A stretch of 64,000 nucleotides of DNA, taken from the NCBI RefSeq assembly GCF_000620645.1, contig NZ_KK211159.1:393467-457466 (forward strand), written 5' to 3'. Below are positions 1-8,428 of the stretch, one piece after another. The position numbers and the translations under genes were made by a program. The notes beneath the pieces were generated by a model that worked only from the letters and a program-made list of their open reading frames with translations, was not told the DNA's origin and did no database searches. The DNA comes from Nocardioides sp. URHA0032 (GTDB lineage Bacteria > Actinomycetota > Actinomycetes > Propionibacteriales > Nocardioidaceae). Numbering within the stretch: position 1 is the stretch's first letter; each line of letters starts with the position of its first letter.

Positions 1-645
1 ACCGACGCGGACGGGGTCGACAACGCGGTGGACAACTGCCCGGCTGTGGCCAACGGCGGCCAGGCTGACGCCGACGGTGATGGGGTCGGGAACGCCTGTG
101 ACTCCACCCCGACCGGCAACCCCCAGTGCGCGGACGGAGCCGACAACGACGGAGACGGGTACACCGACTACCCCGCCGACCCCGGTTGCGCCTCGGTCTC
201 CGACGACACCGAGTCGCCCAATCCGAGCAACGCGCCGAGCTGCGACGGCCGTCGGGCCACCGTGTACGTCGCGAACGGGAGGATCGTCGGCGGACCGGAC
301 TCCGGCCAGGCCTACACCGGTACCCTGCGCGGAACCGCTGGTGCGGACGTCATCAGGGCGACCGCGAGGGCTGACACGGTGGTGGCGGGCAGCGGCAACG
401 ACTCGGTGTGCGCTTCGGGGGGTGCCGACACCGTCCTCGGCGAGGCAGATGCTGACCGGCTGTTCGGCGGAGGCGGGAACGACAACGTCTCCGGCGGCAC
501 CGGCGCCGACAGGCTGCAAGGCGCAGCTGGGAACGACACGCTGACCGGGGGAGATGGTCCTGACCGCTTCATCGGCGGCAGTGGCACCGACACCGCCACG
601 GACTACAGCCGTGCGCAAGGAGACACCCTCACCAGCGTCCCCTAG
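1..645 (+). CDS. TSP3/RTX calcium-binding repeat protein, C-terminal part
   Basis: The frame is open from the first base, so this is the 3' end of a larger secreted or surface protein. The first ~60 residues carry thrombospondin type 3-like acidic repeats (DADGDGVGNACD, then DNDGDGYTDYPADPGC), which bind calcium. From about residue 115 to the end there are RTX-type glycine-aspartate nonapeptides such as GGGGNDNVSGG and GAAGNDTLTGGDGPD, which in known proteins form calcium-filled parallel beta-rolls outside the cell. It ends cleanly at a TAG after a short non-repeat tail. No secretion or anchor signal is present in this part. The repeats support calcium binding and an extracellular location; the actual role (adhesin, enzyme passenger or structural protein) cannot be told from this end. 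Confidence 0.8.
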   Translation, partial: TDADGVDNAVDNCPAVANGGQADADGDGVGNACDSTPTGNPQCADGADNDGDGYTDYPADPGCASVSDDTESPNPSNAPSCDGRRATVYVANGRIVGGPDSGQAYTGTLRGTAGADVIRATARADTVVAGSGNDSVCASGGADTVLGEADADRLFGGGGNDNVSGGTGADRLQGAAGNDTLTGGDGPDRFIGGSGTDTATDYSRAQGDTLTSVP

Positions 646-1048
646 GCATTGCCCACTCCTGGCTCTCGTCCGGAGGGGACCTGCCGGACGGCGCGCACGC
701 TCCGCGGCAGATCCGCCCTTCGAGACCACGTGCGTGATGCCGCCGGCGCTCCCGCGACGGAGTTCGGCTGGGACGTCGGCCGCCGGTGGTCCTCCTCGCG
801 GGGTCGGCCGGATGAGCTCGAGGCCAGGGGATGGATGGCCGTGGGTTTCCGGCCCTGGGTGGTGGCGACCGAAAGGCAGCAAACGGAACGGTGGGCGGGT
901 GGTCGGCGCCGGCCCCCGGCCTGCGGATCCGATGGCCGCGCCGGCTGTTGAAAGCGGCTCGGAATCGTGACCTGTTCGTTACCCAGGACCCTGTGGAACA
1001 AGGGGTTCTGGGCCTCTCAGTGTCGGTGGCCGGTGCTTGAGTAGAGCC
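646..1048. other. Intergenic stretch with no recognised gene
   Basis: About 400 bases lie between the stop of the calcium-binding protein and the DUF222-HNH gene. Open frames here are short or antisense extensions with arginine- and proline-rich translations, and I recognise no domain in them. No tRNA-like fold, clear U-tract terminator or repeat was seen. It presumably holds the terminator of the upstream gene and the promoter of the downstream one. Confidence 0.5.
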
Positions 1049-2212
1049 ATGACAGCGATGGCCACACCTCGGCACCGGGTCTCGGTCGCGGTTGCGCAGA
1101 TGCGTGACCTGGCTGGCTCGGTGACCGATGCGTCGGTGTGGTCCATGGACGCCGCGGAGACCACCACGACGCTGATCCAGCTGGCCCGGTTGAAGGCGCA
1201 GGTGGCCGAGCTCGAGGCCCGGGTCGGCGAGCACGCCGACGACGAGACCGTGGACGCGTGGGCGCACCGGACCCGGCAGACCAAGCCCGCGGTGCTCGGC
1301 CAAGTGCGGCTCGGCCAGGCGCTGGTGGCTCGGGGCCATGTCCGCGACGCGCTGGCCGCGGGTGACCTGGTGGTCGAGCAGGCGCGGGTGATCGTCGCCG
1401 CCCTGGACCAGCTGCCCGGGGACCTCGACCCGGCCCTGGTCGACCGGGCGGAGCGGCACCTGGTGGCCGCCGGACGGGAGCACACCGCCCCGACGTTGCG
1501 GATCCTGGGCAAGCGGCTGATGGACGTGGTGGCACCGGAGCTGGCCGATGAGTACGAGGCCCGGCAGCTCGCACGGGAAGAGAGTGACGCGCTGCTGGCT
1601 ACCACGTTCACGATGGTCGACGACGGGCACGGCAAGTGCCACGGGAAGTTCACCGTCCCGTCCTTGCACGGTGCCGCGCTGAAGAAGATGCTGCTCGCGA
1701 TCGCCGCCCCCAAACGGCAGGAACGTCCAGAACCCGGGGTTCCGCTGCGCCCCGGACCCGAACGCCGGGGTCGGGCTTTCTGCGAGCTCATCGAGCGCTA
1801 CCCGGCCGACCAGCTCCCGCAGACCGGCGGAGTGTCCGCGACCGTGGTGGTCACCATGACGCTCGACAGCCTGCTCGGGAAGCTCGAGCAGGCCGCGCTC
1901 CTGGACACCGGGGAGCGGATCACCGCGGCCACCGCCCGCCGGCTGGCCTGCGAGGCCGGGATCATCCCCGCCGTGCTCGGCGGAGCCTCGGAGGTCCTCG
2001 ACCTGGGCCGCGCCCGCCGGTTCCACACCAAGGCCCAACGGGTCGCGATCGGCCTCCGCGACAAGGGCTGCACCGAACCCGGCTGCGACTGGCCGCCGGC
2101 GATGTGCCACGTGCATCACGACATCCCCTGGAGCCGAGGCGGACCCACCGACGTCGAGCACGGCCGGCTCCTCTGCCCGAAACACCACACCAGGTTCCAC
2201 CGACAAACCTAG
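1049..2212 (+). CDS. DUF222 and HNH endonuclease domain protein (13E12 type)
   Basis: A protein of about 387 residues. The N-terminal two thirds is the helical DUF222 domain found next to HNH nucleases in actinobacterial 13E12-repeat proteins. The C-terminal ~50 residues hold an HNH zinc-finger nuclease core: CTEPGC, then MCHVHHDIPWSRGG, then LCPKHHTRFH. The Cys pairs and the HH of the beta-beta-alpha metal fold are present. The ATG at 1049 is preferred over an in-frame TTG at 1037. Such proteins occur in many copies in Nocardioides and Mycobacterium genomes; mobility or restriction roles have been proposed but are not settled. The nuclease motif looks intact. No mobile-element hallmarks flank the gene. 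Confidence 0.85.
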   Translation: MTAMATPRHRVSVAVAQMRDLAGSVTDASVWSMDAAETTTTLIQLARLKAQVAELEARVGEHADDETVDAWAHRTRQTKPAVLGQVRLGQALVARGHVRDALAAGDLVVEQARVIVAALDQLPGDLDPALVDRAERHLVAAGREHTAPTLRILGKRLMDVVAPELADEYEARQLAREESDALLATTFTMVDDGHGKCHGKFTVPSLHGAALKKMLLAIAAPKRQERPEPGVPLRPGPERRGRAFCELIERYPADQLPQTGGVSATVVVTMTLDSLLGKLEQAALLDTGERITAATARRLACEAGIIPAVLGGASEVLDLGRARRFHTKAQRVAIGLRDKGCTEPGCDWPPAMCHVHHDIPWSRGGPTDVEHGRLLCPKHHTRFHRQT

Positions 2213-2417
2213 GCCGACCGGCCCGACGAAGCACCACCACAGACCCGCCGACGGGCGCGGTCCCGCCTGCGAGCACCCAATGCCGCGAACCGCGCGGAAT
2301 GCGGCTTGATCCGGATGCTTTGTGCGCGCCCTACTCAACATCGGCGAGGCACCAGAAGGAGCGCTGTGGAATGTTCCGAGGCATCGGTCACCGGGGATTA
2401 GGCGTAGCGGCCGCATC

Positions 2418-2675
2418 ATGACAGTCCAACCGAGACGCTCGCTCGGCCCGTTGCCTCACTGGGGCCCTGTCCTGGCCATGGCGCTGACCCTCTTGGTGGC
2501 TGCCGCCGCGGCATACGTCTGCGCGGGCTACCAGGCGGCTCATCAACTCACCGCGTGTCAACGGGTCGCCTCGCACCAACCGATGGACAGCTCGACCGTG
2601 CCACCACCCTCAGGTGAGGACGTACTGCAGTGTCTTGGCACTGACCAAGTCGCGGGGGTCGGATGGTCCGGGTGA
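2418..2675 (+). CDS. Small hypothetical membrane protein
   Basis: About 85 residues starting at ATG 2418. A short basic N-terminus (VQPRR) is followed by one strongly hydrophobic segment (LAMALTLLVAAAAAYVCAGY, about residues 17-36) and then a polar tail with two cysteines. This could be a single-pass membrane protein or an uncleaved signal anchor. No family is recognised and no good ribosome binding site is visible. The frame also opens upstream to 2322. It lies in an otherwise gene-poor 540-base gap, and coding status is uncertain. Confidence 0.35.
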   Translation: MTVQPRRSLGPLPHWGPVLAMALTLLVAAAAAYVCAGYQAAHQLTACQRVASHQPMDSSTVPPPSGEDVLQCLGTDQVAGVGWSG

Positions 2676-2751
2676 AAGGCGCCAAGCTCCGCTCATCGGC
2701 TGCGTGCGTCCGACGTGCAACCCGACTCGCCACCACCGACGAGCGGGAAGT

Positions 2752-3513
2752 TCACTGGCGACGGGCCCGAAGGACGTAGGTGCCTCCTTCGACGTCCACG
2801 ATCCCGCCGTGGCGTTCGATCGACTCCCGCAACGCTGACCTGAGGCGATGGAGGATCTCCGGTCGGAGTCGGCGGTGATCAGCGAAGGTCGCGACGAGGT
2901 CAGCCCACTGGCCACCGGTCAGGCGGCGCTGCCAGCGGTACGTGCGTGGCGCGGACGCGGTGAAGGCGGGGTGGCTGGTGAACGGATCGGGAGCGTCGGG
3001 GACCCCGCCGGGGTCGCCACCGATCACCGTGGCGGCCGGAGCGAGGTCGGCGTAGATCGCCCGGAACTCGGTGAGCAGGTCCGCGGGGACCACGTGGTAG
3101 TTCCAGAACCTCGCCAGCCGGCCGCCGGGCTCGAGCAGCCGTGCAGCCTTCTCCAAGCCAGGGACGGGATCGATCCAGTGCCAGGCGTGTCCGCACGTGA
3201 TGAGGTCGAATCGGCGTCCCGCGTCGTCCCAGTCCTCGAACCGGCCGATCTCGACCGTGATGCCGTGCTGTCGGGCGACCGCCGCCATGCGGGGGTCGGG
3301 GTCGACGCCGAGGACCGGTACTCGTCTGCGCGCGAGCTCGACGGCCACCTTCCCGGTGCCACATCCCACGTCGAGCGCCGCGATCACCGGGACGACGACG
3401 AGGTCGTCGAGGAGGGCCGCGGGGTAGCCGGACCGCGACCGGTCGTACGCGGACGCGTCCACCCCGAACGACAGTGCTCGGTCGCGCTCCGGGTGCAGGT
3501 CCTCCAGCGGCAC
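2752..3513 (-). CDS. Class I SAM-dependent methyltransferase
   Basis: A 253-residue protein with the UbiE/COQ5-like Rossmann methyltransferase fold. Motif I is ALDVGCGTGK at residues 46-55, which binds S-adenosylmethionine. The acidic residue after strand 2 lies in GVDPDPRM, and the later FDLITCGHAWHWID and LLEPGGRLA blocks fit motifs II-III. The HAWHW element is typical of the small-molecule methyltransferase group annotated as class I SAM-dependent methyltransferase in actinobacteria. The substrate cannot be inferred. It is divergent from the VOC gene at 3608 with a 94-base gap that must hold both promoters. Confidence 0.85.
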   Translation of the reverse strand: MPLEDLHPERDRALSFGVDASAYDRSRSGYPAALLDDLVVVPVIAALDVGCGTGKVAVELARRRVPVLGVDPDPRMAAVARQHGITVEIGRFEDWDDAGRRFDLITCGHAWHWIDPVPGLEKAARLLEPGGRLARFWNYHVVPADLLTEFRAIYADLAPAATVIGGDPGGVPDAPDPFTSHPAFTASAPRTYRWQRRLTGGQWADLVATFADHRRLRPEILHRLRSALRESIERHGGIVDVEGGTYVLRARRQ

Positions 3514-3607
3514 ACCTCCAGTCTGGCCCTCGGCAGTCGAGGACGTCCCGCCCGAGGGTCGTGGGAGCTAGGCTCGTGTCCGGAGCCGAAGGCCCAGGAG
3601 GTGTCTC

Positions 3608-4021
3608 ATGAAGATCGAGTTCATCGCCAGTGTCGCCGTCATCACGCCCACACCGTCGGAGAGCCGACGGCTGTACATGGACGCGCTCGGTCTGCCGCTC
3701 AAACAGCTCGATGGCGAGTACTTCGCCAGCGAGGAGATCGGCGGTTGCAAGCACTTCGGGGTGTGGCCGCTCGAACAGGCCGCCCAGGCGTGCTTCGGCC
3801 AGAGCTCATGGCCCGATGACGTAGCGGTGCCACAGGTGAGCCTGGAGTTCGAGGTGGCGAACGCCGACGCAGTCGCCGCGGGTGCTGATGAGCTCCGAGC
3901 GAGTGGATACGAGCTGCTGCACGACGCACGTGAGGAGCCGTGGGGTCAGACAGTCGCCCGTCTGATCTCGCCCGAAGGCACCGTGGTCGGGTTGTCGTAC
4001 GCGCCGTCGCTGCACGGATAG
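3608..4021 (+). CDS. VOC (glyoxalase/dioxygenase fold) family protein
   Basis: A 137-residue single-module vicinal oxygen chelate protein. The start is set by a strong ribosome binding site (CAGGAGGTGTCTC just before ATG 3608). The paired beta-alpha-beta-beta-beta pattern is visible: an N-terminal strand with VAVITPTPSESRRLYMDALG, a strand ending KHFGVWPLE, and a second half with VSLEFEVANADAVAAGADEL and a C-terminal TVVGLSYAPSLH. Two such modules normally pair to make the metal site. Members include glyoxalases, ring-cleaving dioxygenases and resistance proteins; the substrate is unknown here. It converges on the FAD monooxygenase gene with a 10-base gap. Confidence 0.8.
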   Translation: MKIEFIASVAVITPTPSESRRLYMDALGLPLKQLDGEYFASEEIGGCKHFGVWPLEQAAQACFGQSSWPDDVAVPQVSLEFEVANADAVAAGADELRASGYELLHDAREEPWGQTVARLISPEGTVVGLSYAPSLHG

Positions 4022-4031
4022 CAGCACCCGT

Positions 4032-5351
4032 TCAAGCCCCTCCATCAGCGGTGGAGGCAGCCCCGTGGATCACGGTGACGAGCTGGTCCCGGCTGGGCCC
4101 GGGGGCGTACGACGGCCGCCAACCCGATTCGTAGACAGCTCGAGCCAGCGGCTCGGCCGGTTGGAGACAGGTCGGGAGTGCGGTCATGGCCCAGTAGGGT
4201 TCGGCGTACTCGTTGATCCGGGGGTCGGCCTGGGCCGCCTCGCAGATGCGCTCGGTCGTCAACGGGCCGGTCAGGTCGAGCGCCGCACCTTGCCAGCGCG
4301 CCACTGCATCGGTGTCGATGGCGATGTGGTCCTCGACCCAGGGCCGGACGAACTCGTCGCACCACGCGCCGAACGGGTGGACGAGGGAGCCGGGATCGGC
4401 GCCGTCGTCCATCAGCTCCAGGAGGGCGTCGACCTGCGAGAACGCCATCGCAACCCCGCGTCCGCGGGTGGGGGTCGTCGTTGCCACGGCATCGCCGACC
4501 GAGACCAGCCCGGCGAGCCGGCGCTGCGATCGGTAGACGTTGCGCAGGGCGCCGCCCACCATCACCGGGCTGGTCGGCCTCGCTCGGTCGGGGTCGGTCC
4601 AGACGGCGAGCGCGGGAACGGCGCGGCAGGCCTGGTCGAACACGGCGTCGAGCCGAAGCGGCTTCAACGCGTCGTCCGCGGTCGGGCAGACGAAGAGCAC
4701 GGAGAAGTGTCCGGCCTCGTGCAGGAACACCAGGACCTGGTAGCCGTCGTAGCTGTTGAAGCTGCCGAGCGGATTGTCCATGGGACCCGGTTCGGCTCCG
4801 GGCAGCAGCTGGTAGGTGCGGTCGACGTAGGTCAGCCCGCACAGGCCCTCCAGCTCCGGATCGGTCGTCCGATCGATCCGGCTCGAGCGACCCGACGCAT
4901 CAACCACGAGGTCCGCCGTCAGTGGGACCTTGTCGACCACGGCACCCGTGACCCGCCCGCCGTCGGCGAGCAGCCCGTCGACGTGTCCGGTGCGAAGCGT
5001 CAGCCCGGGCGTGTCCGAGGCGGTGCTGCGAAGGGCTCGCTCCAGGACTGAACGACGCGAGCGGTTGCCGATGGTCCGGGTGCCCGCACCCGGGACCTCG
5101 ACGACCATCGGCTCGGCGCCGGCGCCCGTCCACGCGTCGTACGCCGCAGCCCACCGTCGCTGCAACACGTCGGCCACCTGCGGCCGGAACCCGTGGGCAT
5201 GCTCGAACTGCATGACTCCGCGGCGCCGCCAGGTGCCGTCCGCGGACGGACCGGGGTCGCGGTCTACCGAGGTGACGTCGTGCCCGCGCTCCGCCAGCGC
5301 CGCGCCGACCAGCATTCCGGTCGGCCCGGAGCCGAGGACGAGGACCTTCAT
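4032..5351 (-). CDS. FAD-dependent monooxygenase/oxidoreductase
   Basis: A 439-residue flavoprotein. The N-terminus has the dinucleotide-binding motif VLVLGSGPTGMLVGAALAERG with the acidic end SVDRD. A central VVDASGRSSRID matches the DG-type motif, and SVGDAVATTTPTRGRGVAMAF is the C-terminal GD/FAD ribityl motif. This is the architecture of group A (p-hydroxybenzoate hydroxylase-like) monooxygenases, squalene epoxidase-like enzymes and related reductases. It is the last gene of a minus-strand operon with the DmpA-type peptidase and the CocE-type hydrolase, 33 bases after the latter's stop. The context hints at catabolism of an ester or amide compound, but this is inference. No membrane segment or signal peptide is seen. 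Confidence 0.8.
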   Translation of the reverse strand: MKVLVLGSGPTGMLVGAALAERGHDVTSVDRDPGPSADGTWRRRGVMQFEHAHGFRPQVADVLQRRWAAAYDAWTGAGAEPMVVEVPGAGTRTIGNRSRRSVLERALRSTASDTPGLTLRTGHVDGLLADGGRVTGAVVDKVPLTADLVVDASGRSSRIDRTTDPELEGLCGLTYVDRTYQLLPGAEPGPMDNPLGSFNSYDGYQVLVFLHEAGHFSVLFVCPTADDALKPLRLDAVFDQACRAVPALAVWTDPDRARPTSPVMVGGALRNVYRSQRRLAGLVSVGDAVATTTPTRGRGVAMAFSQVDALLELMDDGADPGSLVHPFGAWCDEFVRPWVEDHIAIDTDAVARWQGAALDLTGPLTTERICEAAQADPRINEYAEPYWAMTALPTCLQPAEPLARAVYESGWRPSYAPGPSRDQLVTVIHGAASTADGGA

Positions 5352-5384
5352 GTCGAACCACGGTCCGCCTCGGGCCGCGGGGTG

Positions 5385-7343
5385 TCAACGCGATTCGGAC
5401 CGAGTGCGCGCCGCCGCTCTCGGGATCGACTCCCGCCAGGTCCGCCGCGAGACCTCGTCCCCGTCCAGCGTGGCAACCGTCTCGATCTCCACGCCGTAGC
5501 CGGACCCGGTGACCGCGACATCCATCGTGGACACCACCTGCACGGCAACGCCCGGCCACGTCAGGTCGTACGTCGTGACCGCGTGGGCGGTCTGCTCCCA
5601 GGTACGCCGGTCCACGGTCACCTCGCCGCGGTAGTCCTCGCGGGCCCAGCCGTCGTACGGCGTGTCGTAGTCGGCGACGGTGTGCGTCCGGGCGGTGGTG
5701 GTCCGGCGCAGGACGTCGTCCTCGATCGACCATCCGACGCCGTGCATCGACTCCGACGAGTGCTCGGCACCCGGCGTGAACGTGGGCACCGGGAAGGAGC
5801 CCGCCAGCAGCGGCAGGGAGACCGAGCCGGCATGGACGGTCAGCGTGACGGGGGCGGGCGGTGCGATGGTGTTCGGCCAGTCCGAGCCGGCGACGCTGAC
5901 GCGGAGGCGGTTGCCGGGGGACCACTGGAAGGCGCAGGCGTCCAGGTCGAGCTCGACGTCGTACTCCTGGCCGGGCACGAGCGACGCCGGCCGGCCGTGC
6001 ACCCCGTCGCGGAAGGCCAGGTCGAGGGTGCCGCGGGTGACCAGGGCGGAGGTGCCGTCGGGGAAGACGTCGCACAGCTTGACCGAGAGCGAGGCGACGG
6101 GCTGGTCGACGCTGATCCGGAGCACCGCGCGGGGCTGGCCGACCACGGGGTCGTGCGGGGGTGCGGTGTCCCAGGTCAGTGACCGGGCGTCGTCGAGGCG
6201 CTGGTCGCCGGACTGGCCCCAGGGCAGGTGGCCGGCACAGTCGATCCAGGCGGCGGTCCCCGTGTCGGGTACGACGGTCAGCACGGACGGGCCGGGCAGC
6301 GACACCGACCACGGCCGCGTCGGCGGGACCGACGGCAGCGAGAGCCAGTAGCCCTCGTGCAGGTCCAGGTCGGGCTCGGGCCCGGTCGACGTGCGGACGA
6401 ACACGTCGCAGCCGGATGTGAAGCCGGAGGTGGAGTCGGAGGTGGAGCCGCGCAGCCAGCGGTCGAACCAGGCCGCCATCTCGACGTCCAGGTCGATCCG
6501 GGGCCCGGGCATCGCGACCTTCGGGTCGGCGTGGGCCCACGGCCCCGCGAGCAGGCGGTGCGGCACGCCGGAGGCAGCGAGCGCGGCGACGGTGCGGAAG
6601 GAGTTGTTCCGGTAGCCGTCCGCCCAGCCGGCGACCAGCATCGTGGGGACGTCGATCCGGTCGTAGCCGTCGCCGGCGGCGCCGAGGCGCACCGACCCGC
6701 CGCGCCAGTAGTCGCCGTGCGCGTTCTCCCGAAGCCAGGTCAGCACCCACGGCTCGTTGGTCGCGAGCCGCCGCGACCACTCGTCCCGCCACCCGTCGCC
6801 CCACACGGCGGGCACGGGTGGCAGCACGCACATCGGCGTCATGTAGTGGTTGTAGTCGACGAGGTCGACCAGCTTCAGCGCACCGCCGCGCCAGTGCACG
6901 TCGTCGGTCCACCGGTCGTCGCTGCTGTAGATCGCGAACACCGCACCCAGCGCCGGCGGCCGCTCGCAGGCGAGCTGCAGTGAGTTGAAGCCGGAGTACG
7001 ACGTGCCGAACATGCCCACTCGCCCGTTGCACCAGTCCTGTGCCGCGAGCCAGGCGATCACCTCGGCCAGGTCCGCCTGCTCCTCGGGCGGGTACTCGTC
7101 GGTCGCGTCTCCCGACGACGACCCGGTGCCGCGGACGTCGACCCGGCAGACCGCGAACCCGAACCGGTCGCGGAGGTCCTCGTAGCCGGCGGCGTACGAC
7201 GAGGTCAGGTCGTCCTTGCGGTACGGCAGCGCCTCGAGCAGGCACGGCTGCGGGCCGGTGGCCGGGTCGGGCAGGTAGAGCGTCGCCGCGAGCTCGACGC
7301 CGTCCCGCACCCGGATCCGGACCTCCCGGGATGACGCGGTCAT
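5385..7343 (-). CDS. CocE/NonD-type alpha/beta hydrolase (X-Pro dipeptidyl-peptidase S15 family)
   Basis: A 652-residue hydrolase. The nucleophile elbow GTSYSG places the catalytic Ser at about residue 115, with Asp near 242 (GWADGY) and His near 271 (GPWAHADP), the order and spacing of the S15/CocE family (cocaine esterase, alpha-amino acid ester hydrolase, glutaryl acylase). An N-terminal RDGVELAATLYLPDP strand pair and a C-terminal jelly-roll domain (from ~400; PGQEYDVELDLDACAFQWSPGNRLR region) are present. The ATG at 7343 is chosen because it overlaps the stop of the upstream peptidase gene (ATGA), indicating translational coupling. The enzyme is probably cytoplasmic, since no signal peptide is seen. 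Its substrate is unknown; ester or amide bonds are likely. Confidence 0.88.
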   Translation of the reverse strand: MTASSREVRIRVRDGVELAATLYLPDPATGPQPCLLEALPYRKDDLTSSYAAGYEDLRDRFGFAVCRVDVRGTGSSSGDATDEYPPEEQADLAEVIAWLAAQDWCNGRVGMFGTSYSGFNSLQLACERPPALGAVFAIYSSDDRWTDDVHWRGGALKLVDLVDYNHYMTPMCVLPPVPAVWGDGWRDEWSRRLATNEPWVLTWLRENAHGDYWRGGSVRLGAAGDGYDRIDVPTMLVAGWADGYRNNSFRTVAALAASGVPHRLLAGPWAHADPKVAMPGPRIDLDVEMAAWFDRWLRGSTSDSTSGFTSGCDVFVRTSTGPEPDLDLHEGYWLSLPSVPPTRPWSVSLPGPSVLTVVPDTGTAAWIDCAGHLPWGQSGDQRLDDARSLTWDTAPPHDPVVGQPRAVLRISVDQPVASLSVKLCDVFPDGTSALVTRGTLDLAFRDGVHGRPASLVPGQEYDVELDLDACAFQWSPGNRLRVSVAGSDWPNTIAPPAPVTLTVHAGSVSLPLLAGSFPVPTFTPGAEHSSESMHGVGWSIEDDVLRRTTTARTHTVADYDTPYDGWAREDYRGEVTVDRRTWEQTAHAVTTYDLTWPGVAVQVVSTMDVAVTGSGYGVEIETVATLDGDEVSRRTWRESIPRAAARTRSESR

Positions 7344-8380
7344 GCGAGCATCGCCAGGACGTCGGGGGAGTGCAGCGACTCGCTGGTGTTGCCGTCGCGG
7401 CCGACCGTGGTGGGCGCGGTGAACATCGAGTTCAGGACGGCCTCCTCGGCGGCCTCGACGACCGCGGCGAACAGCGGGTCGAGGGCGCGGCCGCCGAGTG
7501 GCGTATCGTCCAGCGCCTGCTCGCGGTCCATCCGCAGCCCGAGGCCGAGACCCAGGAAGATCTCGCCGCTGCCGTGGTGCGCCACCGACCCGGCGCGGGC
7601 CAGCCCGAGCCCGACCCGGCGGGCCAGCCGGGCGCACGCGGCGCCGTCGACCGGCGCATCGGTCACCACGAGCCCGATGCAGGAACCCGCCGGCCGGGCG
7701 GGCGCGGACGGCGCCGGCGGCAGCCGCCGGCCCACGGGTACGCCGATCACCACCAGGTCCTCACGCGCGCCGAAGTTCGTCAGCAGCAGCACGGCCACGG
7801 TGTGGCCGCCCACGACCCGCGACGACGTGCCGATGCCGCCCTTGAAGCCGAGGCACGTCATGCCGGTCCCGGCACCGACCGCGCCCTCGTCCGGAGCGGA
7901 CGACGAGCCGCGCGAGGCGAGCGCCGCGTCGTGCGCGGCGACGACGTCGGAGGAGGTCACGTGCATCCGGCGGCAGTCGTTGAGGAACGAGTCGTCGCAC
8001 TCGCCGACGACCGGGATCACCACGTCGTCCGCGACGCCGCCGTCGCGGTCGAGCTCGATCTGGCACGCGGCGTCGTACACGCGGCCGAGCTGCATGGTCG
8101 AGGTCAGGTAGACCGGCGTCTCCGCCGCCGCCCACTCGGCGGCGGTGATGAACCCGGTGCACTCGCCCGCGCCGTTCAGCACCGCGCCGCCGGCGGGGAC
8201 CGGCCGACGGTACGCGTCCTCGGCGAGCAGCAGGCAGCTGACGCCGGTGCGCGCGACCACCGGGTCGTCGCGCCACACGGTCGCGTGCCCGAGCCCGACG
8301 CCGGCGACGTCGAGGACCGAGTTCGTCGGGCCGGTGGGCAGCACGCCGACCCGGATCCCCAGCTCCCGTGCGCGCGGCAT
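7340..8380 (-). CDS. P1 family (DmpA/BapA-type) aminopeptidase
   Basis: A 346-residue N-terminal-nucleophile hydrolase related to L-aminopeptidase D-Ala-esterase DmpA and beta-peptidyl aminopeptidases. These enzymes cleave themselves before a serine to create the catalytic N-terminus. The likely site is Gly232-Ser233 in PAGSCIGLVVTDAP. Family blocks are clear: NSVLDVAGVGLGHATV, GAGTGMTCLGFKGGIGTSSR, LLTNFGAREDL and the C-terminal NSMFTAPTTVGRDGN. It is the first gene of the operon with the CocE hydrolase and FAD enzyme, and its stop overlaps the next start by 4 bases. Together they suggest breakdown of unusual acyl amides, D-amino acid amides or beta-peptides (inference). The start at 8380 fits the family length. 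Confidence 0.88.
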   Translation of the reverse strand: MPRARELGIRVGVLPTGPTNSVLDVAGVGLGHATVWRDDPVVARTGVSCLLLAEDAYRRPVPAGGAVLNGAGECTGFITAAEWAAAETPVYLTSTMQLGRVYDAACQIELDRDGGVADDVVIPVVGECDDSFLNDCRRMHVTSSDVVAAHDAALASRGSSSAPDEGAVGAGTGMTCLGFKGGIGTSSRVVGGHTVAVLLLTNFGAREDLVVIGVPVGRRLPPAPSAPARPAGSCIGLVVTDAPVDGAACARLARRVGLGLARAGSVAHHGSGEIFLGLGLGLRMDREQALDDTPLGGRALDPLFAAVVEAAEEAVLNSMFTAPTTVGRDGNTSESLHSPDVLAMLA

Positions 8381-8428
8381 GCCGACATCCTGCCGGAGCC
8401 CCGCGCGAACGGGTGGGATGCTGACGCC

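Noticed and set aside
1049..2212. DUF222-HNH gene as part of a mobile element
   Set aside because: No transposase, integrase, terminal repeats or target duplication flank it; such genes are ordinary in these genomes.
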